From: Norana najaformis
Taxonomy: Eukaryota > Annelida > Clitellata > Crassiclitellata > Hormogastridae
Assembly: GCA_964023275.1 (NCBI GenBank)
Contig: OZ029920.1
Coordinates: 5,977,014 to 6,041,013 of the forward strand
DNA: 64,000 nucleotides
Direction of reading: 5' to 3'
The position numbers and the translations under genes are program-made. The notes under the pieces were generated by a model. The model had not been told where the DNA came from. It did no database searches and worked only from the letters and a program-made list of their open reading frames with translations. Positions 12,201 to 21,983 of the stretch are shown here, piece by piece; the stretch's first letter is position 1; each line of letters starts with the position of its first letter.

Positions 12201-15200
12201 GAAACCAAAATTTATGGTATACTCTTCAAGTACTTGTTTATAAGAGGTTCTTAAAACATGCTATTTAAATGTCGAGTATATATATATATATATATATATA
12301 GACGATACGTACAGACGATGCAGACATAAATACATGCATAGATATATACATAAAAATACATGCATATAAACATGCATATACATATTGCTATCAAAACTTA
12401 ATAGATGCGCTGATGTACATTTAAATACAAACCTATAACTGTCATAAGGGCACGCACATTCTCCTCGAAAGTTATTCCATCAGAACAAATATAAACGCCA
12501 GCCTGCCGCGGAGTAGCGTCGAATACGATCAAGTTGCAAGTAGTCTGGAATCCTCCCGATGGTTCTGTTTTGTAGTGAACAGCGTATCCCGCAGTAACGT
12601 TACAGGCGGACGTGATCCTTTCATTGCTGGATGAGGATAACGTACCATCTCGACTCAAATACCATCCTTGCACCAGAAAATCACTCGTACAGTTGAAAAC
12701 GGCTGTTCCTCCAACTTGAACAGCTGCATTTTGCGGATGCTGTGTTAAACGTCCACTGGAACCTACAATTTCAGGCATAAATGAAGATAGCTATAAAATA
12801 TTTGTGACAACTTCCATGGTTTTTGCATTTGCTGCTTTGGCTGTGCGATGGCAGATAGGACAACGCAAGGGTGCTCGAGCAACCAGGAAGCTGCAAGAGA
12901 GCGATCGGGCGATATAGACTACTGCTGTTGATTGGGCCAAGCGTCTTGAAGACTAGTGGAAGAGCGTAGTATTTTGCGCATTTTCTGAGAGCCGCTAGCT
13001 CAGCAGATTCACCGCCCGACATAGTGCTTGTGGATAGGTAAAAGTATATGGGGTCGTCGAATTCTTTGCCGAATATTTTTAAAATTGAAATTGGCGGTTA
13101 TGGCGGCCGTTGCCCTTCATAGTCAGTACAACCCACTACCAACGGTTGCCTTGGTTGGCCAAGAGCAGATGGTGCTGGGGTTGGTGCAACTGGAGCTCCC
13201 GGTGGCATCCTGGCTGGCATGCTGGAAACTGGTCGACTAGGTGCACCTCCAAATCTCATGGTCTTGTCTTTAATCGCAGGCATGAAGAAGCAACCTTGAG
13301 TCAGCGGTCGCGTAAGTGTAGAGCGTTCTGTCGGCGTTTCTTTGATGGACCGCAAGGTCTTCCGGTAGGGATCGGACGAACATCCAGCACCTCCAACTTC
13401 CTCCTCTTCGTCGCCGTTGTCGTCTGCTTCTATGGCGCCTGCGTCTTGTACTTCGCTGACCCGAGTGCCGACGTCTCCTCGACTTTGACCCGCCGGTTGA
13501 ACTTTGTTAGGCGCTGCGGCTCCTTGACCTTGAGGACCTTAAGGATCGGTTGGAACGCGTTGGCTGGGTCTCGTCGACCAGCTGCAGGCCCTCTCCGCTT
13601 CTTTAATCTCGGCTACAGGAACCGCCTTTTCCCCTTCTTTGATTTGGCTGCAGTCGGTCTTTGTCACTGTATTGTTGTCGATGAAGACCTTAATTTGTGA
13701 GTAGACAGATCGCTCATTACATCGAGTGCAGCTTTTGATATCATGAATTGTCTGACTGCCTCTTCTGGACGAATTCCTTCAGGTCTCGCTCGTCTTTACT
13801 CCATTTAACCTCTGCTAATGCGTCGTCATAACTGAAATCCATCACTTATTCCATCAATCGAAGGTCAGACGGAGACATCTGTTCTCGGTTATGTACAAGA
13901 CGAGGGAAATGACGAGGAAAAGAAGAAACGTGGTCTCTGATAGAATGTTCGTCACACTCAGCTGAGGCTGTCTTCCGAACGAAGATCTTCGCTTAAAGTT
14001 TGGTCCAAGGAAGTGCCAATAAAGGCAACAGCATTAAAGCGCTGGATAGCAACAGAAAGGTTTGAAACTGGAAAGAAGTCTCCCTTTTGTCTCTCGACAC
14101 TTGGGTTAAATAGCGACCAAGTTTTTTTTATAAGGCTTAAGCCTTCTTGAACCATAGGAACGAGAGTCTTGAAGGTCAACAGCGGTGTGTCGAGAAGATA
14201 TCGATGTATTTTGCGATCTCTCGTTCTGCTGCGACCTCACAGCTGCGCCCGTGACCACGCCAGTTCTGGATCGATACTAATCTGCCAGTGTCGATTACTG
14301 TTGCGCCCCAGGTCAAGCATTTGCCCCTCCTGCAGTGGTTTATTATTAGGACTCTTTTTAACTCGATACCTTACTTACTCACTCAATGTTAGAGGCTTAA
14401 TTGCTCTCTTTAGTCACACAAGTACTTGAGCCTACTATGTGTTACAGGCATTGATCTTATGCTGCCATACACCTTACCCAAGCACTTTTCTCTATAAACA
14501 GGTTTCTGGTAGAATTTGGCTCGTTAGAATGTCAATTTAAATGATTTTATTAAGAAGATTTAATCATAATATGTCCAAACTGTTCATTTTACATTTATGC
14601 AATGAAAAACATGTTAACTGCCATGAAATTATCTAATCCTAAGAATTAATAACCCCAAGATGATATTCTCCAGTTCCAATCTTTCTTGAGTCCTGCAGAA
14701 GATAAACAGGATTTACTTCACTTTTCACCTGGCAGTGCGGTCTATCTGGTAGTCTTTCGAGTTGACTAGGGCAATATGGTGAACCCTGCAGACGATCTTG
14801 GATTGTCACCAGGTAGAATTGGAATTTCTCGGTTCTTTCGACAATGATTCGACCGAACGTTACACGTTCGGAGACTCAACTGGATATTTAATTAGTCAGC
14901 AGTTTCACGAACAAATGATTCATTCAGATACGACGATCAATGCTCCTTCAGCTCGTTATGACTCACGACGAATTTCTATCATCTGATGTCAACGACAGTC
15001 GACAAGTTCGATTAGTAAGTCTTTCCGCTGCTCTCTTTACAGCTGAAACTCCACCTTAGATCGAGTCCATCGGCGACTAAGCTCACTTAAATCGCCCGAT
15101 TAAACATTGACTCCGAGAATTAGCCTACGAGGTGTCTTAAACAACCTTTCGCGTCTGTAACCACCGTTAGGCTAAGGCAACTTTTGAACGTTTTACGCTT

Positions 15201-16701
15201 AAATAGTTCACCCAAAAATCGTTTGCAGAATTATGGCTGTCCTTCAAGGTACGTGCTCAGTCAAAACACTGGCGATCCCCAACTGAGCTTGATTAACATC
15301 TACTAATTATCTAAGCAGGCCTTCGTGGCTTAATTATATACCTATGCTATTGCTGGACGGTGTATTAGGCAGGGTGTAATCTAGGCACATTTTGTACTCT
15401 AGAGTTCAGGTTCCTGTAGGCACTGTGGACTCTAGAGTACATCATACCTAGGCACAATGTATTTACCTTACCTGCAGTGAGTCAAAAGTAATTAAAATTA
15501 AAAGCTTTCAGTGAAAAAGAAGCTGGACCTAAGAGTATACAATTTATTAAAAAAGGGGAATCGATGAATAATATGCTTTACCTCCAATAAACTGAACTAA
15601 AAAATATTCATCAAGTAATTAATTTATTTATTATTAAAATTATAACTGCTGTTAATTTTGCTACCATTTTAAAGTCTTCATTTTTTGAATACATAATTTC
15701 TATGAATTAACTAGAGTACACAATGCTTGAGGTACGTTATGCCTGGGTGTGGGCTAGACAGTTCGTGCTCTAGCGTGCATGCTATCACCAGTAAGCGCCT
15801 ACTGCAGGGTGCAATGTTCCTAGCTATGATGTACTCTAGAGTACATGTACGTTGTGCCTAGAGTACACCTTACCTGCCACACCGGCTTAAGATTACAATA
15901 AATTGAAGCATTTTTAATCAGATCTTAACCAACTACAGCATCTAGTCTGTACAATTAAAATCTAGTTAAGTAAGTATGTACACAGCAGATAAAACAACCA
16001 CAGAGCAAAAGCCAATTAAATGGAGACGCACTACACCTCCTAAGGATGAGGGTTGCTCCATCAGGCCAATCAGACCAATCCTGCTGGTTCTTTAGTTGAT
16101 GGAAAGCCAGCTTTCGCGAGGGCGGGACACATGATGTCATTAATCAGGGCGTGTCTTGTGGTTCTAGCGGGGCCCAAAGGGCATGCAACATCGTGAGAGC
16201 CTTCCGTAGTGACCAGAACCCCGCTGGGGCATTCATCGAAGGCGCACACGTCTATCCCAAGTCTTAGACCTGTTGCGATTTGTATAGTCTCATCATGTAG
16301 CTTCAATGCACAAGCACTTATGGCATCGCCAAGAGCCCGTGACCAGCGTGTGGTTAAGAAACTGCCTTAAATCTGGCTTCGTGATACTCGGATGTTATTG
16401 AGGTTTTCAGGATTGCCAGATCGGTTTGGATAATTGGGACTGCTCACTTATCAGTTTGTGGGACATTGGGGCCTCGGGATTGGGACACTGGAGTCGGCTG
16501 GTCAGCCGACCAGCTGGTCAGGTCCGGGCCTGTTCCAAAAGGCCATCCGGGGTCAGGTTGCAAGAAGAAAGAATATAATCCTGTAGCGTCTAGGTACCTG
16601 CAGCTGAAGCCAAGAAGACGAGAAGTGCCAGCGAGGACGTGCGACGTATACCAAAGCCTTTGTAATGATACCTGATCCCAGCTCTGATCAGTTAGAACCA
16701 A

Positions 16702-16749
<48 letters not shown>

Positions 16750-16979
16750 GCTATCAGTGGTAGGAATTATCTATAAGGACTGAAATATTGCATTAAGGGG
16801 TAGAAATGTTATTTCTAGAACATCAAATCTCGTATACTCAACATCATAATAGACCTAATAAATAATAATATTATTATTATTTTATTTTTCTATAATTATT
16901 CTCAGCATGCTTGTGAAGGCTTACCTGTTATAAGCAAAATTCCGAGATTGAAAAACGTTTGACAAATCACTTTATCCAT
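3134..16979 (-). CDS. Receptor A: Ig-superfamily type I membrane receptor (7 exons seen, tail missing)
   Basis: Predicted surface receptor assembled by reading splice sites: leader 16979-16925, V-like Ig 12762-12433, second Ig 11785-11426, third Ig 8296-8027, Gly-rich stalk 5367-5332, TM exon 1 4687-4526, TM exon 2 3253-3134. All junctions are GT-AG and phase 1. The visible exons sum to 1333 bp and end open at phase 1, so at least one more exon (the cytoplasmic tail) must follow; it was not found in 1-3133 and may lie outside the window. Family: IgSF. The ectodomain is a paralogue of receptor B, while the TM exons are paralogous to receptor C. The 4.2-kb first intron and the Ig2-Ig3 intron are filled by transposons. 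The third Ig domain has lost its B-strand Cys. Function inferred only: cell-surface recognition. Confidence 0.75.
3623..4034 (+). mobile_element. CR1/L2-type LINE fragment, RT C-terminal end
   Basis: A 133-codon open frame carries the tail of a non-LTR reverse transcriptase ORF: LILIRDCLVG, FASSIPGRSFLRSASHG, TTQHRNFAFVGP. The same motifs occur in the better preserved LINE at 27860-28838. It lies between the two TM exons of receptor A in antisense orientation. It is followed by a GTTAT run and a TGAA microsatellite. Confidence 0.7.
4035..4200. repeat. Short GTTAT run and (TGAA)n microsatellite
   Basis: Pentanucleotide run at about 4035-4055 and imperfect TGAA tetranucleotide array at about 4150-4200, directly downstream of a LINE 3' fragment. 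Confidence 0.8.
4526..4687 (-). CDS. Receptor A transmembrane exon 1
   Basis: 162 bp, phase 1-1, acceptor ATTCCAG|GC, donor AAAG|GTAAGA. Encodes a hydrophobic helix (LIIGIVSFVAVNILVMTVFL) followed by LYYGLSETG and a charged stretch ending METMLPCMNK. It is homologous to the receptor C exon at 53761-53943, which shares the pattern LYY-[GA]-[LI]-S-E-[TS]-G then KxMLPxMN. The conservation of the post-helix segment in two paralogues supports a coding role. Confidence 0.75.
5332..5367 (-). CDS. Receptor A stalk micro-exon
   Basis: A 36-bp phase 1-1 exon with acceptor TTGCAG|AGGC and consensus donor TGTG|GTAAGT. It would encode AGGGGNDTSTC plus split codons, a flexible Gly-rich linker with one N-glycosylation site (NDT) and one Cys, located between the last Ig domain and the membrane. 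Receptor C has a 15-bp exon at the same place. Supported by splice signals and phase only. Confidence 0.55.
5806..5842. repeat. (AT)/(ACAT) microsatellite
   Basis: Short run of ACAT units passing into TA dinucleotides in the receptor A stalk-Ig3 intron. Confidence 0.8.
5985..6420. repeat. Segment duplicated at 25985-26450
   Basis: About 430 bp that is closely similar, in the same orientation, to 25985-26450 (shared tracts such as GATATTTTTGTTTGGTTTAG and TATACGTTACCACAAATCCT). Both copies lie in the corresponding intron downstream of the third Ig exon, one in receptor A and one in receptor B. They are therefore co-duplicated with the genes rather than independent insertions. Confidence 0.75.
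7088..7232. repeat. Segment duplicated at 27430-27840
   Basis: Shared blocks (TAGATACTGAAAATGAGTAG, GGCTTCTACAATTACATCGG, and a AGAGGT..GTGTTGGTGAG block) in the same order and orientation as at 27430-27840. It marks the homologous intron of receptors A and B. The B copy is longer by a few hundred bp. Confidence 0.7.
7275..7510 (-). mobile_element. LINE 3' end family, minus copy
   Basis: Reading on the minus strand, this matches the 3' parts at 57410-57614 and 63225-63560: a GACTGCCTGCCTGAC-like core, a TTGACTGAGCGCCTGTGAAT block, then TGTAGAAATCTCGAG and a GATTACGATTGCGATTATAG tail. The pattern of blocks, not one ORF, supports the call. Confidence 0.65.
8027..8296 (-). CDS. Receptor A third Ig domain exon (I-set-like, missing one Cys)
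   Basis: 270 bp, phase 1-1, acceptor TTTGTAG|ACGAA, perfect donor TGCG|GTATGT. Contains a GNPMPSYMWS segment of the kind found at the C strand of I-set domains and an F-strand NGTYQCTAENE motif. Where receptor B has SCYAEGNP, receptor A reads SGNTEGNP, so the canonical B-strand Cys is absent. Extra cysteines near the start (SDCYGSVCYC) could provide an alternative partner. A potential glycosylation site is NATF. The exon remains fully open. Confidence 0.85.
8677..8745. repeat. Small imperfect hairpin
   Basis: TTAGGCGCAGGTTTGC at about 8677 faces GCAAACCCGTGCCTAA at about 8730, an inverted repeat of 16 bp with two mismatches. Inside it lies GGGTTTAGGCAAACCC. Located in the intron between the second and third Ig exons of receptor A. 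Confidence 0.5.
9160..11085 (+). mobile_element. CR1-type LINE, near full RT region, decayed
   Basis: Antisense to receptor A in its Ig2-Ig3 intron. In order: a linker with PWFDSEWRGEHRAVRHSERR (near 9165), LWSDLSSITGR (9357), the RT segment LLDVSAALDTVDHN (near 9940), QFIWHGS and VLLSEYLSMI (10340-10470), and a 3' end running into a short ACAT tail (11045-11080). Several frameshifts and stops make it dead. The copy at 29215-29985 sits in the same intron of receptor B, in the same orientation relative to the gene, with matching 3' flank, so the insertion predates the A/B duplication. Confidence 0.75.
11426..11785 (-). CDS. Receptor A second Ig domain exon
   Basis: 360 bp, phase 1-1, acceptor GTTTCAG|ATTCG, donor TATT|GTATGG. 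It begins DSPPSITANQSD, shows B-strand Cys (RVSC), a Trp (SIYWTS) and an F-strand Cys (GPFVCHGYFG). Several N-x-S/T sites are present. The sequence is Ser/Pro-rich around the C'-E region. It differs from the receptor B copy at only 13 of 120 residues by manual count. Donor choice follows the homologous TCAT|GTGAGC donor in receptor C. Confidence 0.85.
12277..12301. repeat. (TA)n dinucleotide
   Basis: About 25 bp of alternating TA just downstream (minus sense) of the receptor A V exon. Confidence 0.85.
12433..12762 (-). CDS. Receptor A V-like Ig domain exon
   Basis: 330 bp, phase 1-1, acceptor TTGTAG|GTTCC, donor ATAG|GTTTGT. Ig signatures in order: B-strand Cys (AVFNC), C-strand Trp (VQGWYLSRDG), and the F-strand motif AGVYICSDG, followed by a G-strand-like end (ALMTVIG). 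Two more cysteines (ITSAC, FQTTC) sit between and are shared with receptor B. There are potential N-glycosylation sites (NCTS, NVT). About 71 percent identical by manual count to the equivalent exon of receptor B (32 differences in 109 residues), the lowest of the three Ig exons. Confidence 0.85.
12780..14180 (-). mobile_element. Retroelement fragments in receptor A first intron
   Basis: Minus-strand frames include ESAELAALRKCAKYYALPLV then KTLGPINSSSL (13020-12900) and NLSVAIQRFNAVAFIGTS (near 14050). They resemble a C-terminal segment common in invertebrate retroelement polyproteins; the copy at 62095-62400 has the same blocks (RKSAKYGLL, LRPVNA, FISELRRCIS, LQRLSI). A Lys-rich piece (VFIDNN, IKEGEKA, STRP) at about 13740-13480 recurs at 59340-59575. 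GC content is higher than in the flanks. Frames are broken throughout. The exact family is not certain. Confidence 0.5.
14430..15367. other. Intron sequence without recognisable features
   Basis: Part of the receptor A leader-to-V intron. I see no conserved frame. A short hairpin (CCGAACG..CGTTCGG) lies near 14850. Confidence 0.4.
15368..15878. mobile_element. Nonautonomous TIR element with nested subunits
   Basis: Left end GGCAGGGTGTAATCTAGGCA (15368) and right end on the opposite strand GGCAGGTAAGGTGTACTCTA (from 15878) form imperfect terminal inverted repeats. An inner copy of the right end lies at 15445-15476, so a roughly 110-bp unit (15368-15476) is nested in the whole. CTCTAGAGTAC motifs recur inside (15405, 15431, 15834). 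No ORF. Probably a MITE derived from an unknown DNA transposon. Confidence 0.55.
16450..16680. other. GC-rich palindromic stretch, unknown
   Basis: Contains GTCGGCTGGTCAGCCGAC, almost a perfect palindrome, with CTGGTCAG repeated. Overlapping open frames on both strands have no similarity I recognise. Probably a fragment of a repeat. Confidence 0.3.
16702..16749. repeat. (ATT)n microsatellite
   Basis: About 16 uninterrupted ATT units, 175 bp from the receptor A leader exon (on its intron side). Confidence 0.95.
16925..16979 (-). CDS. Receptor A leader exon (signal peptide)
   Basis: ATG followed by 18 codons, reading MDKVICQTFFNLGILLIT, then a phase-1 donor (ACAG|GTAAGC). A short polar start is followed by a hydrophobic core (FFNLGILLIT), as in a signal peptide. 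The exon is exactly 55 bp, the same as the three plus-strand leader exons at 42116, 56394 and 58435, and all end in a Thr or Ile codon followed by G|GTAG or G|GTAA. That shared length and phase is the main evidence that it belongs to this receptor family. Confidence 0.75.
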
Positions 16980-18039
16980 TTCAAATGCTGGTATCACAAA
17001 TGTTTCACTGTAGGCCTGTATACGATGGTTGCAAACACTCGACTATAGCATGGCAAATGCATACGTCGACACAGACTACTTCCTTGTCACTACGAAAGAC
17101 TTTATTGGCCGATAGACTGTAAGCAATGTTCAACACGACCTTTGGAACTAGTTTTATGGCGGGTAGGTTTTAGCGACACGACACATACGTTAGCAAATGG
17201 ATCAATATAACGTGATATACGAGAGTCAACAAAAGGCTCATATTATTGTGGCCTAGGTGCTATATGTGGCCTTGGTTCGGTCCTGTGCTCAGGATCCTGT
17301 GGGCGAACTATACTCACAACTGTACTTCCTCAGTGGTGTGTTGAATATTAAAGACTGGCGCCGTAGAAGTTGGTAATTCGAAGTGGTTATACCCTTGAAG
17401 AGGCGTTATACAAGTGCTTTAATAATGAGTGAATAATAAGACAATAGGTTACTATAAAATAATGATTTAATGCATTTACGTTCACAGATTATACGACTGT
17501 ACAGAGAATGTGTGTGAATCGACAGCACTCAGCCTAATCTAATCTCGAATACATTTGTATTAATTAATCTATACAGAACTGTTAATATCTAGATCTGTCG
17601 TCGTCGCCTTAATCTGTTCCGCACTCTTTGTGCTCCATCTGAACTCTTCTTCCAACTGCTCCGTCCGATCTCTTTCTTCCGAATGATCTCTTTCTGCGCT
17701 TTGTTCAACTTATTTCTAGCTACAATCCTTCGGTATCTGGGCAGATTGCCCTAGACTGGCAAGTCCCTTTGACTGTTCTGATTAGAATTCATCTCCATAT
17801 TTGGTTCTGTCTTGTCGACTTATTTGCATATTTCCAGACTGTCTTGATCGTCTAGAACCCTTCATGCCTCTCGTATTTCGATACCCGGATAATTTGTAAA
17901 GCCCTGGATGGACCTGCAGAGTGTTAGGCGCTAAAATTGTGGAAGGGGCTAGAGCTGCTATGCTGGAGATGAGATTGTCTCATTTTAGGGTCAGCGGCTA
18001 ATGATAGAGCCTTTGTCTGCGCTCATTGTGTAGAGCACT

Positions 18040-18470
18040 TTTGGTACGCTCAGTCTGTTTAACAATCGTAATTGTAACCGTCGTCGTAAATTCGAAATTT
18101 CTAAAGCGCTACTTAAAAGCTAAGCGCAAAACACTAGCTTATTCACGAGGGCTGTGTCAAGTCAGTGGAGTTGTCCAAAGATGCCATAGGCTCCGGTTGC
18201 CAGAAGACCAGAGAGAGAAAAGGAAGAGCAGCTGTTAGGGTGAGTTGTGTTTAAGCTGAGAGAAATTGGCAGGCAGCGGATTCGATGGATCAGAGGGGAT
18301 TTCTTGAAAAGGCGAGATTTCACTTTTGAATGGAACACCTGAGAAGTAATAAATAGAGGGGCCTGAAACAGATGATGGTGGGTGAACGACGGAAGGTGTA
18401 GAGGAACGGAGAATTTGCGGAATTCATAAGGGAGATCGTTCCAGAGTCGAGGTGGGTGCAATGTAGTGTA
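18040..18470 (-). mobile_element. LINE 3' end with RT C-terminus
   Basis: Minus-strand frame: PRLWNDLPYEFRKFSV followed by FHSKVKSRLFKK, the usual LWN-LP...F+S+LK..LF end of CR1/L2 RT ORFs. It is followed by a TAGCTTTTAAGTAGCGCTTT..AATTACGATTG tail shared with the 7275-7510 family. Confidence 0.65.
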
Positions 18471-18479
18471 TGGATCGGT

Positions 18480-20480
18480 AATAGAACTTAAGATGAGTAG
18501 CTACAGAGGGACGAGCACGAGAAAACAGCACTAGGGAAACTGGACGATTCTCATGTTGCGTTTATGCGTCTTCATTAATGTTGTTCGCTAAATTACGTAA
18601 ATAACCGCCTGTGCTTAAATTCTGCAAGAAAGCTCTATAATAATTTAGCAGTTCGCTAGGTGCCGCAGATACAGAATAGGGAAGGAACATATTAACGAAT
18701 CCAAGTCTCCTATAGACCTCTGCAATCTTCACATTGTTCCTATAGCACAACAGATAACGATAGTGTAGACTAATTTACTGCCTCTACACCTTCAGCGGGT
18801 TTGTAAGCTTGCAGTTGTTCCTAGAGCAATGCAGAGAAGGGTAGAATAGACAAATTAACTTCCTCAATGCCCTAAACGGTTTCGTTAAGACTCACTAAAA
18901 TGACCAGGCTGATTTGAAAGAAAATGAAAGCCACTTCAAATTTATTTCACTCTGATAATGATCAACAACAGTTCTGCTGATTTGAATGAGGGTGAGAAAC
19001 AGTTACAAATAATCTATGTCGTTAACATTAAGCTTTGCTATTTCCTTTCTCTTCTGTAAAGCGAGCTCGGTTGCAGAATTTCGAAACACAGATACTGTAA
19101 TGTAATCAACTGAGATAACCTAACTGCACAACTGGAGAGCAAGACCAAAACTAGAGCTATATAGTAATCAATAGTCAATGACGAGGGCGTCCGCAAGATT
19201 TTAAGATTGGGGAAAGGAAGTGTCCCAGAGAAGGCGGAGTCCTGTGTAGGCTCTGGTCTCTTCGAGTTCTGATTGGTGTCTTAGTCTGTGGTTTCACATA
19301 CAAAAACACCAATTATATGTTGATAAGAAAGTAGATACATAAGCAAAGCGTTATATTATAGCTTCATGAGCTAGTGACAAAATTTCACGTGGAAAGTTGA
19401 TTTCTCACACCAAATAACTTTCTTATTCGGCTGACTTAATTGAAATCTCTTCAGCAACGATGATAAGGATTTCGACGACAATGATGACGACAATAATGAT
19501 TTGAGTCGTTTCCTGTCTGAACAGAAACGGAAGCGGAAGAGGAAGCAGACAGCAGAATACCCCGGAGACAAAAAACCCTCACATCGAATGCCCCGCATCG
19601 AATGCACCACCACCAACAACCCCAACCGCCTCCGCTGGAAACATCCGTCCACTCCCAACAGGACCCAAGAAGCAGAGCCTACCTCCAATCAAACACCACT
19701 CTACGTCCACCTATGCTCTCGGGGATGGCCGGAGCCTACCCCGAAGACCCTAGAAACCAGGGGTACCGCATACAGGTGAGGCGCTTGCCTTTTAGACAGG
19801 TAGGTTGATAACTTCCGTTATCTTTGTTTCCCGAAACTTCCTTAAATCGATTTTATCCATTACTCATTGTTTTGATACAACGGGTGTTATTAATATCCTT
19901 GATACTCCTTTACTCAATAATGCACTTAAGAGAGGTTACCGAATGCATTTTGTATGCCTATTTAAATGATTGCGTACATGCCTAGAAAATATGTAAACCC
20001 CGAAATGCAGCCAATGGGCGAGTATGAAGTGTTACCAACTTCTTTTCATAGTCTCGACATATTAACCAGTCATCTTCCTCACCCTTCTATCCTATTACCG
20101 ACATTGCCCGCTCGATGTGATCATTAGGGTGGCCGTAATTTTCTCATTTTCGAAATTTATAACTCTCACTCTCTCAGATGGTTTCATTTTAGTAAGAAAC
20201 GTTTTCTTTAAAATTTGAAGCAGATCGATTTGCATTTAGAGGTCGCTCATTGAGGCCAAAGTTTACTATGTTATCAGCATGGCATGAATTTTCAAAAACT
20301 CTTGCGCACAGTGTACACGGCACTTTTGCACACGTGTCCTTTTGCACACGCGACAACTTCCTATATAAGATGGTTAACCAGCCACAACAGATGAGATGAA
20401 CGTCCACTCACCGGGAGACAATCGAGCTAAAGAAGACGAACGTTTGGAGCAGCAGACAAAGGAGACGGTTTGAGCCGAAG
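18480..20480. other. Intergenic, no recognised gene
   Basis: Between receptor A (leader 16979) and receptor B (tail 21984). A Pro/Gln-rich frame at 19602-19776 (MHHHQQPQPPPLETSVHSQQ onward) ends at a possible donor CATACAG|GTGAGG, but I see no homologue or partner exon, so it is not called. Confidence 0.35.
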
Positions 20481-20489
20481 AAGATGGCA

Positions 20490-21570
20490 ACGCGTTAGAA
20501 ACATTATCTAGATAGCCCTGCAGAAGGGATAGAAGAAAGTAAACTACCTTCGGAGAAACAGGTCCTTGGCCACTTCATGCATCGCCACAGTGTACTGAAA
20601 GGGGATATGCGAGCGGCAGCGACCCACATCATACAGCGAGTCGAAGATTTCTGGTCCCGCGCAAGAATTCTAACCAAACATCGCCAACACTCGATCAAAA
20701 AGCTCGAGCAACTATTCTATGAATGGCAGGGGCTGTAGAAGAACAAGAGTCGTCAGTCCCAGACTCAAACAGCCAAAGAAGCTGTTTTCACAGAGGATTG
20801 GGGAACTGTTTGACATTGCGCAGGCTAACGCCATGCAACTCAACGAGAATAAAGGAGACAAGCTCTTCCTCGAATCACAGCGGTTAACTGGGCTGCATGA
20901 AAGGAGTCGACAAGGCGCTGCTCCAACAAGAGCAGAAGCAGATGGAGAAAGAGGAGACGTTGCAAAGGAGACAACAGTGATCCCAACTTCAGAAAGACAC
21001 CCTTTTGGAGAAAGTTATGTTGGAGAGCAGCACCGACTTGGAGGAAAGTAAGTGTGAATATGAAAATCAAGATCCACCTCTCAGAACGAGTACTGCTAAC
21101 CCGCCACGAAAACGAGGATACCAAAATGTTATTATACCAGAACTGGCAGCTATGCTTGATCAAAATGAGCTGAGTGACATGGCGGCCATGATGATGCTCT
21201 TGAAGCGTCTAGGGCTCTCGGATAAGACCCAGAAGCGCTTGTTTCAACGAAGGGGGAGAAGAAACTGCTGTCAAATCCAAAGATATCCACAGGGACTGGC
21301 CATGCTGTGGCCAAAGCTGTACAGAATGGAAGACGAGAATGGGGCCTGGAAGGCCTGATCCGGGGCATGTGTTTTGACACAACCAGCTCCAACATTGGTC
21401 GATTATCACGTGCCTGCGACATTAAGGAGCAGCCACTGGGCCGGCCTTTTCTACACTTCGGCTGTCGACACCATGTCATGCAACTTGTATTGGCTGCCAA
21501 CTTTGGAGTATGTATGGGGCTTAGCCACGGACCAGAAGTCGTGGTCTTCAAAAGGTTTTAAGAACACTGG
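20490..21570 (+). pseudogene. Decayed hAT-like transposon ORF
   Basis: Successive frames read LPSEKQVLGHFMHRHSVLKG (20545), FWSRARILTKHRQHSIKKLE (20650), RKRGYQNVIIPELAAMLDQN (21110), then GMCFDTTSSNIGRLSRACDI and FGCRHHVMQLVLAANFGVC (21365-21520). From memory these are the conserved blocks of a transposon-derived protein family widespread in cnidarian, insect and crustacean genomes with hAT-like features: FDTT-SN-G...CRHH...ELV. Frameshifts separate the blocks, so it is not functional. It lies just downstream of the stop of receptor B. Confidence 0.65.
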
Positions 21571-21983
21571 TCTTCCATCGACAAACAAACTACGATGATG
21601 CCTCATTCTCCGATGATTTTGCCTCATCTGAGCTCATCAACGTCCGAGACGAATTCATTGTATTCTGTGAGGAGCAGGTGCAGGCTTTAAGTATAAGTTT
21701 GACCATGGATATGCAGACTTCTAACTTTTTAAATAGTAGCTGCTTCTGATATGAGTAAAAATTTGTAATTGCGTTTCTCTGCATGTACGTGCCTACAACA
21801 ACAGTCAATAGTCATGAAAGTCAATTCAACTCCTGTTACTTATTGAGTAGATTTGGTAAGGGTGAAAGTTTTCGAAATTTATAAGCCTGTATGCACGCCA
21901 ATGTAAAGGAGTTCGTTTGTTGAATACGTCATTATCTTCTGACGAGTGAGTTTTAGAATGCTGAAGACTCTATAAACAATATG

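Noticed and set aside
13110..13700. 196-codon plus-strand open frame
   Set aside because: It is the reverse of a minus-strand retroelement remnant whose blocks recur at 59340-59575; the open frame reflects higher GC content.
20189..20407. Minus-strand 72-codon frame upstream of the hAT-like remnant
   Set aside because: No similarity, no splice signals of the right phase, and no counterpart near receptor A.
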